Source: an uncultured Ruminococcus sp. (GTDB lineage: Bacteria; Bacillota; Clostridia; Oscillospirales; Ruminococcaceae). Taken from it: a stretch of 44,401 bases of DNA. The translations under genes and the position numbers were made by a program. Below, piece by piece: positions 32,971-39,960 of the stretch (within the stretch, counting starts at the first letter, position 1; each line of letters starts with the position of its first letter). The DNA lies in NCBI GenBank assembly GCA_947174365.1, contig CAMWIR010000005.1, positions 1 to 44,401 of the forward strand, in the 5' to 3' direction. The notes beneath the pieces were generated by a model that saw only the letters and a list, made by a program, of their open reading frames with translations, was not told the DNA's origin and made no database searches.

Positions 32971-33588
32971 TTATTTTGTGATAATGGCATACGCCGCAGG
33001 GACAAGCCCTTTTGCCAAGATTATCTCATAGCCCTCGCAGCCGTTTTCACCGACTATTCTTTCGATAAATGCCCTGTAGGTTTCAAAAGAATACTCACGG
33101 GAAGGGTCAAATCCGAAAATCTTTATCACACCCACGGCAATGCGAGAAACAATGTTATCCTCGCTGACGTATGTGGGCAGCAGTATCTTCCCGCCCTTTT
33201 TTGTCACACGGATAAGCTCCTTTGCCGCTTTATCGGAATCCGGAAGCAGGTGAAGAACATTTCCCGCCATTACCCTGTCAAAACAGCCGTCCCTGTCTTT
33301 AAGGGCGAATATGTCACGCAGGGCAAATTTCACATTGAACACTCCCCTGCTCCTTGCCTTTTTCTTTGCAATAATGAGCATTTCACGGGAAAGGTCGGTA
33401 CAGAGAACGCACTTCGCATTACGGGCAGCCGCAAAGGTCAGCATTCCCGTGCCGGCGGCACAGTCAAGGACTATATCCCCTTTGCGAATATTTTCTGCCG
33501 TTATCTCCTCAATCTGACGGTTGACCCTGCGGTTCACCAGTTCATACAGATCGTATATTCCTGCCATTCTATCCCAAAAGCTTTTCAT
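32971..33588 (-). CDS. Class I SAM-dependent methyltransferase in the metal-efflux operon
   Basis: A 205-residue Rossmann-fold methyltransferase of the UbiE-like type. SAM motif I is VLDCAAGTGMLTFAA, motif II lies near LCTDLSREML, and FDRVMAGNVLHLLPD is the motif IV region. It is the first gene after the ArsR-type operator, 14 bases before the sensor gene, so it should be metal-inducible. Methylation of a metal or metalloid is conceivable, but no cysteine-rich arsenite-type site is seen. The substrate is unknown. Confidence 0.85.
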   Translation of the reverse strand: MKSFWDRMAGIYDLYELVNRRVNRQIEEITAENIRKGDIVLDCAAGTGMLTFAAARNAKCVLCTDLSREMLIIAKKKARSRGVFNVKFALRDIFALKDRDGCFDRVMAGNVLHLLPDSDKAAKELIRVTKKGGKILLPTYVSEDNIVSRIAVGVIKIFGFDPSREYSFETYRAFIERIVGENGCEGYEIILAKGLVPAAYAIITK

Positions 33589-33614
33589 ATTGCCACTTTC
33601 CTTTTTATATTATG

Positions 33615-33661
33615 ATCATATCCGTATGATTTATTATCATATGTTCAACTGTTCATATGAT
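33615..33661. promoter_or_regulatory. Predicted ArsR/SmtB operator
   Basis: ATCATATG (33636-33643) and CATATGAT (33654-33661) form a perfect 8-bp inverted repeat around TTCAACTGTT. On the minus strand this reads TATGAACAGTTGAACATATG, close to known SmtB/ArsR sites containing TGAACA half-sites. A second, smaller repeat ATCATA-TCCG-TATGAT follows (33615-33630). The main palindrome overlaps the -10 box, so bound repressor would block RNA polymerase. Confidence 0.78.
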
Positions 33662-33685
33662 AACATATAAATTTCAATTTGTCAA
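33657..33685 (-). promoter_or_regulatory. Promoter of the metal-efflux operon
   Basis: TTGACA (33680-33685), 17 bases, TATCAT (33657-33662) on the minus strand, overlapping the predicted operator. Confidence 0.85.
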
Positions 33686-33741
33686 GGGTTTTGGAAAATT
33701 ATTTATATATTGGAATGAGTCATATAAATTTTTACATAATT

Positions 33742-33783
33742 AAAATCTCCACAAAAATCTGAAAAAACTTCCGTGGAGATTTT
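33742..33783 (-). terminator. Terminator of the histidine phosphatase gene
   Basis: AAAATCTCCAC and GTGGAGATTTT form an 11-bp stem with a 20-base loop directly after the phosphatase stop. The plus strand also has a T-run, so it may work both ways. Confidence 0.75.
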
Positions 33784-33791
33784 TTGAGGTG

Positions 33792-34352
33792 CTATGTAAA
33801 CGAATACTCACAATCTGCCTGTCCCCTATGATATGTACATTCAATTATTTCGGCAGGACTCATTTTTTCAATATACATCAAACAGCGAAAAGCCATTCCG
33901 TGCCCCACAAAAATAACCTTGTCATAATCTGCATACCTGTCCGCAACACGTCTCATTCTTTGCCTCATATGGCTGAGAGATTCCCACCTGAATTCCTCAC
34001 CCGGCGGATACTCACCGTTAAACCTCGTGAATTCTCTCGCAAGCGCAAAGCTTTCCTCGGATGTTTCATACATATTATCCCGATCGGGTATCCATTCATG
34101 CAGATCTAAATCGACCTCGACCCGCAGCCCTGTCTCCCGTGAAATAATCTGAGCCGTCTGCAGCGCTCTTGTATAGGGAGAAGAAACAATAACCTCCGCA
34201 CTTTTAAGACGAATATCCTTTGCCGTTATTTCAGCCTGTTCCCTTCCTTTTTCGGATAAGGGCGCAAAATCTCTGCCAAATCCCCAAAATCCGTTTTCAA
34301 GCATATTATCATAAACCGGCTCACCATGTCTTATAAGATAAAATAATGCCAA
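33792..34352 (-). CDS. Histidine phosphatase family protein
   Basis: About 186 residues of the phosphoglycerate-mutase-like superfamily with the catalytic YLIRHGEP, SSPYTRALQTA, the acidic LHEWIPDRDN region and the second histidine in FVGHGMAFR. The track start at 34397 adds 15 unlikely residues. A TTG at 34352, nine bases after GGAGG, places the protein start right before LALFYLIRHGE as in relatives. It is downstream of the toxin locus and may be co-transcribed with it, 83 bases away. Confidence 0.88.
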   Translation of the reverse strand: MALFYLIRHGEPVYDNMLENGFWGFGRDFAPLSEKGREQAEITAKDIRLKSAEVIVSSPYTRALQTAQIISRETGLRVEVDLDLHEWIPDRDNMYETSEESFALAREFTRFNGEYPPGEEFRWESLSHMRQRMRRVADRYADYDKVIFVGHGMAFRCLMYIEKMSPAEIIECTYHRGQADCEYSFT

Positions 34353-34435
34353 CGTTATTATACCTCCGTTTACAAAAATCACAGACCCAACGATCAACGC
34401 TCAATGACTTTTTTATGTTTAAGTTTGCTGTAAGG

Positions 34436-34954
34436 TTATACTTTTGCCAATTCTTTCTTGGAATTTTTCTCTATGTATTCTGAACAAACTTTTTCAAGCA
34501 AAAGAAAATCATTGCAACGTCTTGCCAACGGTGTATCATTACCGTTTTCTAATTTATGCTTATACAGCATAACTGCATTCTTTCGGATTTTTCCCTTATA
34601 GACTTAATATATCTGTATTCTGCCAACAACAACGCTTTATACTTGCAGTCCTGCACAGTTTCAAAATCAACATATTCACGTTCGGTTTTCGGAACCGGAA
34701 ACATATTGTTTAGATTTAACACAGCATACCTAAGTACCTTAATGAAATCCATACTTTCTTTCATTCTTTCATGCTTTGGCTTAAAAGATGACAGTGGCAC
34801 AAAATAATCCAATCCATTAACTTGCATAACGATCCCTATGTACTTCCGAGCATTTTTTTGTCCATTCTTGCTGTTGCGGAACATATGCGGCGCATATGGA
34901 ATTATTATAGTTTATATAATCTCTGTTTATCTCATAAAATTTGATATCTTCCAT
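34436..34954 (-). pseudogene. toxN: Frameshifted ToxN/AbiQ-family type III toxin endoribonuclease
   Basis: Three consecutive frames together spell a complete protein of about 172 residues, the normal ToxN length. Frame one (from ATG 34954, behind GGAGG) gives MEDIKFYEINRDYINY. Frame two gives ARKYIGIVMQVNGLDYFVPL, SSFKPKHERMKESMDF, LNLNNMFPVP and YRYIKSIREK. Frame three gives IRKNAVMLYKHKLENG and ARRCNDFLLLEKVCSEY, ending at TAA 34436. The first break is at an A7 run (34853-34859), where six A would keep frame. The second is at an A5 run (34588-34592), where six A would keep frame. ToxN proteins cleave RNA and are held inactive by repeat RNAs. As read, the toxin would be truncated, unless these are sequencing errors or slippage restores the frame. 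Confidence 0.85.
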
Positions 34955-34976
34955 TGATCCTCCGACTTTAAACAGA

Positions 34977-35001
34977 GAGGGCAGACAAATTGCCTGCCCT
35001 C
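34977..35001 (-). terminator. Terminator between toxI RNA and toxN
   Basis: GAGGGCAG and CTGCCCTC form an 8-bp stem with a nine-base loop, followed by TCTGTTT on the minus strand. Type III systems typically have a leaky terminator here that limits toxin relative to antitoxin RNA. Confidence 0.82.
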
Positions 35002-35150
35002 CTGTTATGATCGCACTTTTGAGCGGCGAAACGCTCACTTGTAAACGTCTTGATTTGTGAGCCAAGAGAAGCTCTCATATAAATTTCTCATTTATGGGCT
35101 GAGATACACCCACTACGTAAGAGACAGGCTTGTCCACCTGTTACTTTGCA
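35002..35150 (-). ncRNA. toxI: Candidate toxI antitoxin RNA with three degenerate hairpin repeats
   Basis: The transcript from the promoter at 35156-35184 to the terminator carries three tandem units of 36, 37 and 38 nt (35090-35125, 35053-35089, 35015-35052). Read on the minus strand, each unit has a hairpin at the same relative place: TGGG...CCCA, TGAG...CTCA, TGAGC...GCTCA. Each is followed by an A-rich segment. A possible earlier partial unit has ACAGG...CCTGT. ToxI, AntiQ and similar RNAs are arrays of about 35-45 nt pseudoknot repeats processed by the toxin. Sequence identity between the units is low, so this assignment rests on position, period and structure. Confidence 0.65.
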
Positions 35151-35155
35151 CTTTT

Positions 35156-35184
35156 ATTATAACATGTCTATATTGGATTGTCAA
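35156..35184 (-). promoter_or_regulatory. Promoter of the toxIN locus
   Basis: Perfect consensus TTGACA (35179-35184), 17 bases, TATAAT (35156-35161) on the minus strand, as expected for an abundant antitoxin RNA. Confidence 0.92.
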
Positions 35185-35234
35185 GTGGTTTTTGGTAGTT
35201 TTTTGTCGATTTTTAGCACTTTAATAAAATTATT

Positions 35235-35738
35235 TTACTCAAAAAGCCCCTCCATTTTATGGATAAGCAGTTTTCCGCCCTCTATGTCGGTTTTTTCGAT
35301 AACATCGGGAATGGCAGGAATGAGATAAACATTATCGCCGCTTTTTATATGGTAAACATCATTCGCACCCGTGCTTGTGACCTCCGAAAGAACGCCGTAA
35401 ACCTCGCCGCTGTCAGCGTCCTCCACGGAAAGCCCTATAAGATCACGGATAAAATAAGTGCCCGCAGGCAGCTCCACATCATCACGGTTCATATAGAGAA
35501 TTTTCCCCCGCAGGGTCTCCGCTTTTTCGGGAGTGTCAACACCCTCCAGTTTCATTACCGCCACATTTTTGTGAGGACGGCTTTTTTCCACATTCACAGG
35601 GGTCTTGCCCTTGTTAAAATAAAGCTCATCAAAGCTGCAAAGGAATTCGACGCTGTCGCACCACGGCTCGACCCGCACTTCACCTTTAAGTCCCTGCACC
35701 GCCACTACCTTTCCTATTTCAAGAAACTGCTCTGTCAT
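35235..35738 (-). CDS. rimM: Ribosome maturation factor RimM
   Basis: A 167-residue RimM, a 30S assembly factor that binds S19 and helps 16S rRNA maturation. The N-terminal barrel has EIGKVVAVQGLKGEVRVEP, and the PRC-barrel half has RDLIGLSVEDADSGEVYGVL and YLIPAIPDVIEKTDIEGGKLLI. Its start overlaps the end of the ankyrin gene by 20 bases, with AAAGGAG inside that gene. In most Firmicutes trmD follows rimM; here the toxIN promoter begins about 50 bases after its stop. Confidence 0.96.
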   Translation of the reverse strand: MTEQFLEIGKVVAVQGLKGEVRVEPWCDSVEFLCSFDELYFNKGKTPVNVEKSRPHKNVAVMKLEGVDTPEKAETLRGKILYMNRDDVELPAGTYFIRDLIGLSVEDADSGEVYGVLSEVTSTGANDVYHIKSGDNVYLIPAIPDVIEKTDIEGGKLLIHKMEGLFE

Positions 35739-36534
35739 ATTCCTGTTCTCCTTTGTTTTCCGATTCCATCTTCACCTTGAGCCACTCGATATAAGGGCGG
35801 TAAAGCAGTTCTTCGATACGCTCATACCGCTGCCTTTCCTCATAATCAAGCGTTTCCTCTTTTGCCACATATTCATCAAAATAATATCTGAATGGCAGCA
35901 TTTCCTTATTCTCCCTGTATGCCGAAGAAGCAGGGTCAGCGCCATGTGACACCAGCAGCTCCACTAAGTCCGCATTAAAGTCTTCGTCATACATGGCGGC
36001 ATAGTGAAGGGCGGGTACGAAAAGATCGGGTCGGTAATCGGGGTCTGCCCCTGCGGAAAGGAGCAGGGAAACATTTTCATTGCACTGATTTTTGCAGGCA
36101 AGATCCAAAAGGGTCATATCCTCCGCACCGTTGGGGTTTGCTCCGCTTTCAAGGAAGAGTCTGAGCATTTCGCTGTCGTCGAGCATGACCGCTCTGTAAA
36201 CGGCAGTCCTGCCGTATCTGTTGCCGCCGTCGGGAGAAGCGCCCTTTTCGATCAGATTTTGTGCTGCCTTTACATTCCCATTTTCCGCTGCCAGATAGAG
36301 AATATCCGTATCGGAAAAGCTGCCCACGTCATAGCGGATATTAAGGTAAATGTAATAAACGGCGGGCAGGCAGCAGAGTATCCCCGCAAAAATAAGCCAG
36401 CCCATTATTTTACCGAACTTCTCATTTTTTTTCATTGACGTGTTATACAAAAAAATCGGCACACCCGTCAAAGCAATGCCGACAACACCTAACACCACAA
36501 CTGCGGTAATATGAGTAAGAATTGTGAGTATCAT
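35719..36534 (-). CDS. Membrane-anchored ankyrin-repeat protein
   Basis: About 271 residues. Two N-terminal membrane helices (TAVVVLGVVGIALTGVPIFLY and IMGWLIFAGILCCLPAVYYIYL) precede four or more ankyrin repeats (ILYLAAENGNVKAAQNLIEKGASPD, GRTAVYRAVMLDDSEMLRLFLESGANPN, and later units with LLSAGADPD and LLVSHGADP) and a charged C-terminus. The start is moved to ATG 36534 behind GGAG. It interrupts the usual khpA-rimM order and overlaps rimM. Ankyrin repeats mediate protein contacts; the partner is unknown. Confidence 0.88.
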   Translation of the reverse strand: MILTILTHITAVVVLGVVGIALTGVPIFLYNTSMKKNEKFGKIMGWLIFAGILCCLPAVYYIYLNIRYDVGSFSDTDILYLAAENGNVKAAQNLIEKGASPDGGNRYGRTAVYRAVMLDDSEMLRLFLESGANPNGAEDMTLLDLACKNQCNENVSLLLSAGADPDYRPDLFVPALHYAAMYDEDFNADLVELLVSHGADPASSAYRENKEMLPFRYYFDEYVAKEETLDYEERQRYERIEELLYRPYIEWLKVKMESENKGEQEYDRAVS

Positions 36535-36792
36535 AGCCTCATCTCCAAATAATTCCGAAATATCTTCCTTACGTTTTGCGCCCTGCATTCATGCGTCCTT
36601 TGCATTTTATGTGCATTTTATGCAACCCCTGCCTTTATACAAACCGCTGCTGCAAAATATACCGCTGAATAATCAGCATCGCCGCCCCAAAAATCATATA
36701 TGCAAATTTTCGGGGAAGCGGCTGTGCCGAATACTCAAACCGGCTATTTTGCTATAGCGGTTAGTATACACAAGAAACGCAGCCCGGGAAGA

Positions 36793-37026
36793 TTAGTCGA
36801 TCTCCACCATTATCCTCTCGTTTTTCCTGCCTGCGGCAGCACGCATGATATTTCTGATAGCCCTGGCTATTCTGCCCTGCTTGCCGATAACTCTGCCCAT
36901 ATCCTCGGGAGCTACGTGCAGGTGGTATACTACCAAGCCGTTTTCATTCGGCTCTTCCTTTTCCACTTTTATGCTGTCTGTGTCCTCAACCAGACCCGAA
37001 ACTATCGCTATAAGTGTTTCTTCCAT
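36793..37026 (-). CDS. khpA: KH-domain RNA-binding protein KhpA
   Basis: A 77-residue protein made of a single KH domain with the RNA-binding GxxG loop in MGRVIGKQGRIARAIRNIM. It is the small RNA chaperone that partners KhpB in Firmicutes and influences cell division and elongation. AAAGGAG precedes the start. Its position between rpsP and rimM is the canonical one. Confidence 0.95.
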   Translation of the reverse strand: MEETLIAIVSGLVEDTDSIKVEKEEPNENGLVVYHLHVAPEDMGRVIGKQGRIARAIRNIMRAAAGRKNERIMVEID

Positions 37027-37236
37027 TTTGACCGTCTCCTTTCACATTTGCTTGAAATATATAAAGGCAGCATTGTCATAATATGGCAGCCATACCATGA
37101 AAATCATAATCATGTCAGCCATATCATAGCAAGCACCGTTATTTGCTTTTCGGGGCTGCCGGCAACTTTAAGACACCCCGTTTGCTGAGGTGTCCGATAA
37201 GTTCCGACAGACCGTGCTTTCCCGAGAAAATAGGTG

Positions 37237-37279
37237 ACTTCGTAACCCTGTTACTTCGTAACCCATTACTTCGTAACCC
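37237..37279 (-). repeat. Triplicated 3' end of rpsP
   Basis: GGGTTACGAAGT occurs three times at 15-16 base spacing (plus-strand starts at 37237, 37253 and 37268). The copy furthest upstream on the minus strand contains the rpsP stop; the other two are non-coding. This looks like a small tandem duplication by slippage. Confidence 0.85.
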
Positions 37280-37511
37280 CTGTTTTCTCGAAAAGCTTCT
37301 TGACTGTATCGGTGGGCTGTGCGCCGTTTGCCATCCACTTCTTAGCCTTCTCAGCGTCAACCTTTACGGTGCTGGGCTCGGTGGTGGAGTCATAATAACC
37401 GATCTCCTCGATAAATCTGCCGTCCCTGGGGTATCTGGAATCGGCAACAACGATACGATAGAAAGGAGCTTTCTTTGCACCCATTCTTCTCAGTCTGATT
37501 TTTACTGCCAT
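37266..37511 (-). CDS. rpsP: 30S ribosomal protein S16
   Basis: An 81-residue S16 with the canonical start [26 protein letters not shown] and [11 protein letters not shown]. The track adds ten residues, but GGAGG nine bases before ATG 37511 fixes the start. The last codons and the stop (GGTTACGAAGTAA) are repeated twice more just downstream, a local duplication. Confidence 0.97.
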   Translation of the reverse strand: MAVKIRLRRMGAKKAPFYRIVVADSRYPRDGRFIEEIGYYDSTTEPSTVKVDAEKAKKWMANGAQPTDTVKKLFEKTGVTK

Positions 37512-37590
37512 TTTATATTCACCTCCGAAAATACGATTCATCTATATCAATACGCCATAAGCGCAGTGACAGCATATAAAATTCCCCGCT

Positions 37591-37782
37591 TCAATCAATA
37601 CCGACAGTCGCAATAACAAGGGCAACTATAACGCAAAAAATACCGTTCACGACCCTGTTTATATCTCTGCCAAGCAAGTCGTCCCAAAAAGATCCCCCTC
37701 TGCCGTACAGAAAATACCAATCCCAATCAAAAATCGAAGCAAGCAGCCCCACAATACACATTCCAATGAAAACAACAGCCAT
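37591..37782 (-). CDS. Imm17-like small membrane protein
   Basis: A 63-residue protein with two membrane helices. It has FDWDWYF after the first helix and a GRDINRVVNGIFCVIVALVIATVGI ending, a pattern like the Imm17 immunity family (G-x-FNWDWFF ... GR.gaRi.y.i.G). The start lies six bases after the ffh stop, with GGAG overlapping the ffh end, so it is co-translated with ffh. Imm17 proteins are grouped with polymorphic-toxin immunity proteins; no toxin is seen next to it. It may be a housekeeping relative. The assignment is by pattern only. Confidence 0.65.
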   Translation of the reverse strand: MAVVFIGMCIVGLLASIFDWDWYFLYGRGGSFWDDLLGRDINRVVNGIFCVIVALVIATVGID

Positions 37783-37788
37783 TCGCAG

Positions 37789-39135
37789 TTATCTCCACAT
37801 ACCCGGCATTCGCAGCTTGTTCCGCTTGCCCTTCTGGTTCCTGCCCATAACACCGAAATGCTTGAGCATTTTCTGCATCTGCTCAAACTGGCGCAGCAAC
37901 CTGTTTACATCGGCAACAGAGTTTCCGCTGCCTGCGGCTATGCGCTTTTTGCGGCTGGGGTTTATTATGGACGGCTTTGCGCGCTCTGCGGGAGTCATAG
38001 AGGTTATCAGCGCCTCTATCCGCAGGATCTGCCTGTCGTCAATGTCGATATCGTTTATTTTATCGCCCACGCCCGGGAGCATGGCGGCTATCTGCTTGAT
38101 AGGACCCATTTTCTTGATCTGCTTCATTTGCTCAAGCATATCCTCAAGGTCGAACTCCTTATCCTCCGCCAGCTTATCTGCAAGGCGCTTTGCCTCATCC
38201 TCGTCAATAGTGTTCTGCGCTCTCTCGATAAGGGTGAGCATATCGCCCATTCCAAGTATTCGGGAAGCCATTCGCTCCGGGTGGAAAAGCTCGAAATCAT
38301 CCAGCTTCTCGCCTGTGCCCACAAACTTTATGGGCTTGCCGGTAACTGCCAGCACCGAAAGCGCTGCGCCGCCTCTTGTATCCGAATCCAGCTTTGACAT
38401 AAGCACGCCAGTAATTCCAAGAGCGTCATCAAATGCTTTTGCCACATTGACAGCGTCCTGACCCGTCATGGCGTCCACCACGAGCATTATCTCATGAGGA
38501 GCTGTTTCCTCTTTGATATTTTTAAGCTCGTTCATAAGCTCTTCATCTATATGAAGTCTGCCCGCCGTGTCCAGGATAACGACCTCGTTGCCGTGCTCTT
38601 TAGCGTGCTTGACAGCCTCCTTGGCTATTACTATCGGGCTTATCTGCCCCATTTCAAAGACCTTTACTCCTGCCTTTTCTCCCACTACCGTAAGCTGATT
38701 TATAGCTGCGGGACGGTAAACGTCGCAGGCTACAAGCAATGGGCGCTTGCCCTGTTCCTTGAAATATTTCGCAAGCTTTGCTGCATGGGTAGTTTTACCC
38801 GAACCCTGCAAGCCCACCATCATAATTACGCAGGGAGGCATGGAGGGGTAATTTATCCGTGCGTTCTCGCTGCCCATGAGGGCGACAAGCTCTTCATTAA
38901 CTATCTTAATGACCTGCTGACCCGGAGTAAGGCTTGACAGAACATCTGTGCCCACAGCTCTTTCGGTAACTTTGGCTATAAAATCCTTGACCACCTTATA
39001 GCTTACGTCGGCTTCCAGGAGCGCCATTTTGACCTCCCGCATAGCTTCCTTAACGTCAGCTTCGGAAAGGATACCTCTGCCCTTGAGACGCTTGAACACT
39101 GCATTCAGTTTTTCGGAAAGTCCTTCAAATGCCAT
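37789..39135 (-). CDS. ffh: Signal recognition particle protein Ffh
   Basis: A 448-residue SRP54-type GTPase that binds signal peptides and 4.5S/scRNA. The NG domain carries GLQGSGKTTHAAKLA (P-loop), DTAGRLHIDEELM and SKLDSDTRGGAALS. The M domain is Met-rich (EDMLEQMKQIKKMGPIKQIAAMLPG) with the RNA-binding RKKRIAAGSGNSVADVNRLLRQFEQMQKM stretch. It lies downstream of ylxM, as in many Firmicutes. Confidence 0.97.
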   Translation of the reverse strand: MAFEGLSEKLNAVFKRLKGRGILSEADVKEAMREVKMALLEADVSYKVVKDFIAKVTERAVGTDVLSSLTPGQQVIKIVNEELVALMGSENARINYPSMPPCVIMMVGLQGSGKTTHAAKLAKYFKEQGKRPLLVACDVYRPAAINQLTVVGEKAGVKVFEMGQISPIVIAKEAVKHAKEHGNEVVILDTAGRLHIDEELMNELKNIKEETAPHEIMLVVDAMTGQDAVNVAKAFDDALGITGVLMSKLDSDTRGGAALSVLAVTGKPIKFVGTGEKLDDFELFHPERMASRILGMGDMLTLIERAQNTIDEDEAKRLADKLAEDKEFDLEDMLEQMKQIKKMGPIKQIAAMLPGVGDKINDIDIDDRQILRIEALITSMTPAERAKPSIINPSRKKRIAAGSGNSVADVNRLLRQFEQMQKMLKHFGVMGRNQKGKRNKLRMPGMWR

Positions 39136-39224
39136 TGCAGAAACCCCTTTCTTGGAGGCAGGAGATTTGGAGGCAAGAGGCAGGTATCTGCCGACCCTCC
39201 GCAGCCCTTACAGCCTCGGTTCAT

Positions 39225-39572
39225 TTATTCTTCAAGTATTTTTCTTATATCAGCTGCCGCTTTGAGCATTGTTTTACCTGCGGCAGTGTTGGCGGCCTCT
39301 GCCAAGTCGGCTGCGGTTTCAAGGACTGCTGCCACCTTTAACAGCTTTGCGGATCTGGCGGCAAATTTAAGGATATTCTCATACTCGGCAAGAGCTTGCT
39401 CGCCCCTTTTGATACTGTCCCTTACGCCCTGCCGCGTAATATTTTCCTGTTCGGCTATTTCACCGAGAGATAAGTCCTCGTTATAGTAAAGATCTACCAA
39501 ATCCCGCTGCTTCTGCGTGAGCAGCCCGCCGTAATAGTCCAGCAGCAAAGCGATATGCAAATTCTTTTCCAC
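39225..39572 (-). CDS. ylxM: YlxM-type DNA-binding/SRP-associated protein
   Basis: A 115-residue protein whose first ~70 residues are a sigma-70 region 4-like helix-turn-helix (LLDYYGGLLTQKQRDLVDLYYNEDLSLGEIAEQENITRQGVRDSIKRGE), the YlxM/p13 signature. The tail is Ala-rich. It starts with GTG. YlxM is encoded before ffh and is thought to assist the SRP. The 89-base gap to ffh contains short GGAGGCAGGAGATTTGGAGGCAAGAGGC repeats. Confidence 0.92.
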   Translation of the reverse strand: MEKNLHIALLLDYYGGLLTQKQRDLVDLYYNEDLSLGEIAEQENITRQGVRDSIKRGEQALAEYENILKFAARSAKLLKVAAVLETAADLAEAANTAAGKTMLKAAADIRKILEE

Positions 39573-39661
39573 GTTAACTCTTTGCCGCCTCCCTGTAACT
39601 CCGAACGGTGCTATGCCCGCCTGTAAAGCCGTAAACCTTTATAAAGCTTAACGCCTTTACA

Positions 39662-39689
39662 ATTATACCATATCAATAAAATTTGTCAA
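39662..39689 (-). promoter_or_regulatory. Promoter of the ylxM-ffh-rpsP-rimM operon
   Basis: TTGACA (39684-39689), 16 bases, TATAAT (39662-39667) on the minus strand, about 90 bases upstream of the ylxM start. Confidence 0.87.
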
Positions 39690-39905
39690 GGTTTTTTGGG
39701 GGATTTTATTTGTAAATTTTCTGTGAACCGAATATATTATCCTGCTGTTATAAAAATACACAGCTCAGCGCACCGCCGAACCTGTCCGCAGATAATATTG
39801 AGAGGTCATAAAGCCCTGCGGCACGTTTACTTTAAAAATTTCAGGCCTCGGTAAACGGACTATATTTGGCAATGTGGGTATATTTTCACCGCAACAGCCC
39901 GTTGC

Positions 39906-39934
39906 TTTACTTTTTCGGGTTTATGCGGTATAAT
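39906..39934 (+). promoter_or_regulatory. Promoter of the XRE/zinc-ribbon gene
   Basis: TATAAT (39929-39934) with a weak -35 TTTACT (39906-39911) at 17 bases. The start codon follows 26 bases later behind GGAGG. Confidence 0.6.
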
Positions 39935-39960
39935 ATTAAAAAAGAACGGAGGAATTTTTT

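Larger units (their letters stand above)
39573..39960. other. Divergent intergenic region between ylxM and the XRE/zinc-ribbon gene
   Basis: About 390 bases holding the ylxM-ffh promoter (39662-39689) and the promoter of the XRE/zinc-ribbon gene (TATAAT at 39929-39934). Nothing else recognisable is seen between about 39700 and 39900. Confidence 0.6.

Noticed and set aside
34853-34859. Programmed -1 frameshift at the A AAA AAA heptamer in toxN
   Set aside because: The heptamer is in the right phase for -1 slippage, but the -1 frame reaches a stop after five codons. The toxin continues in the +1 (or -2) frame, so an indel is the simpler explanation.
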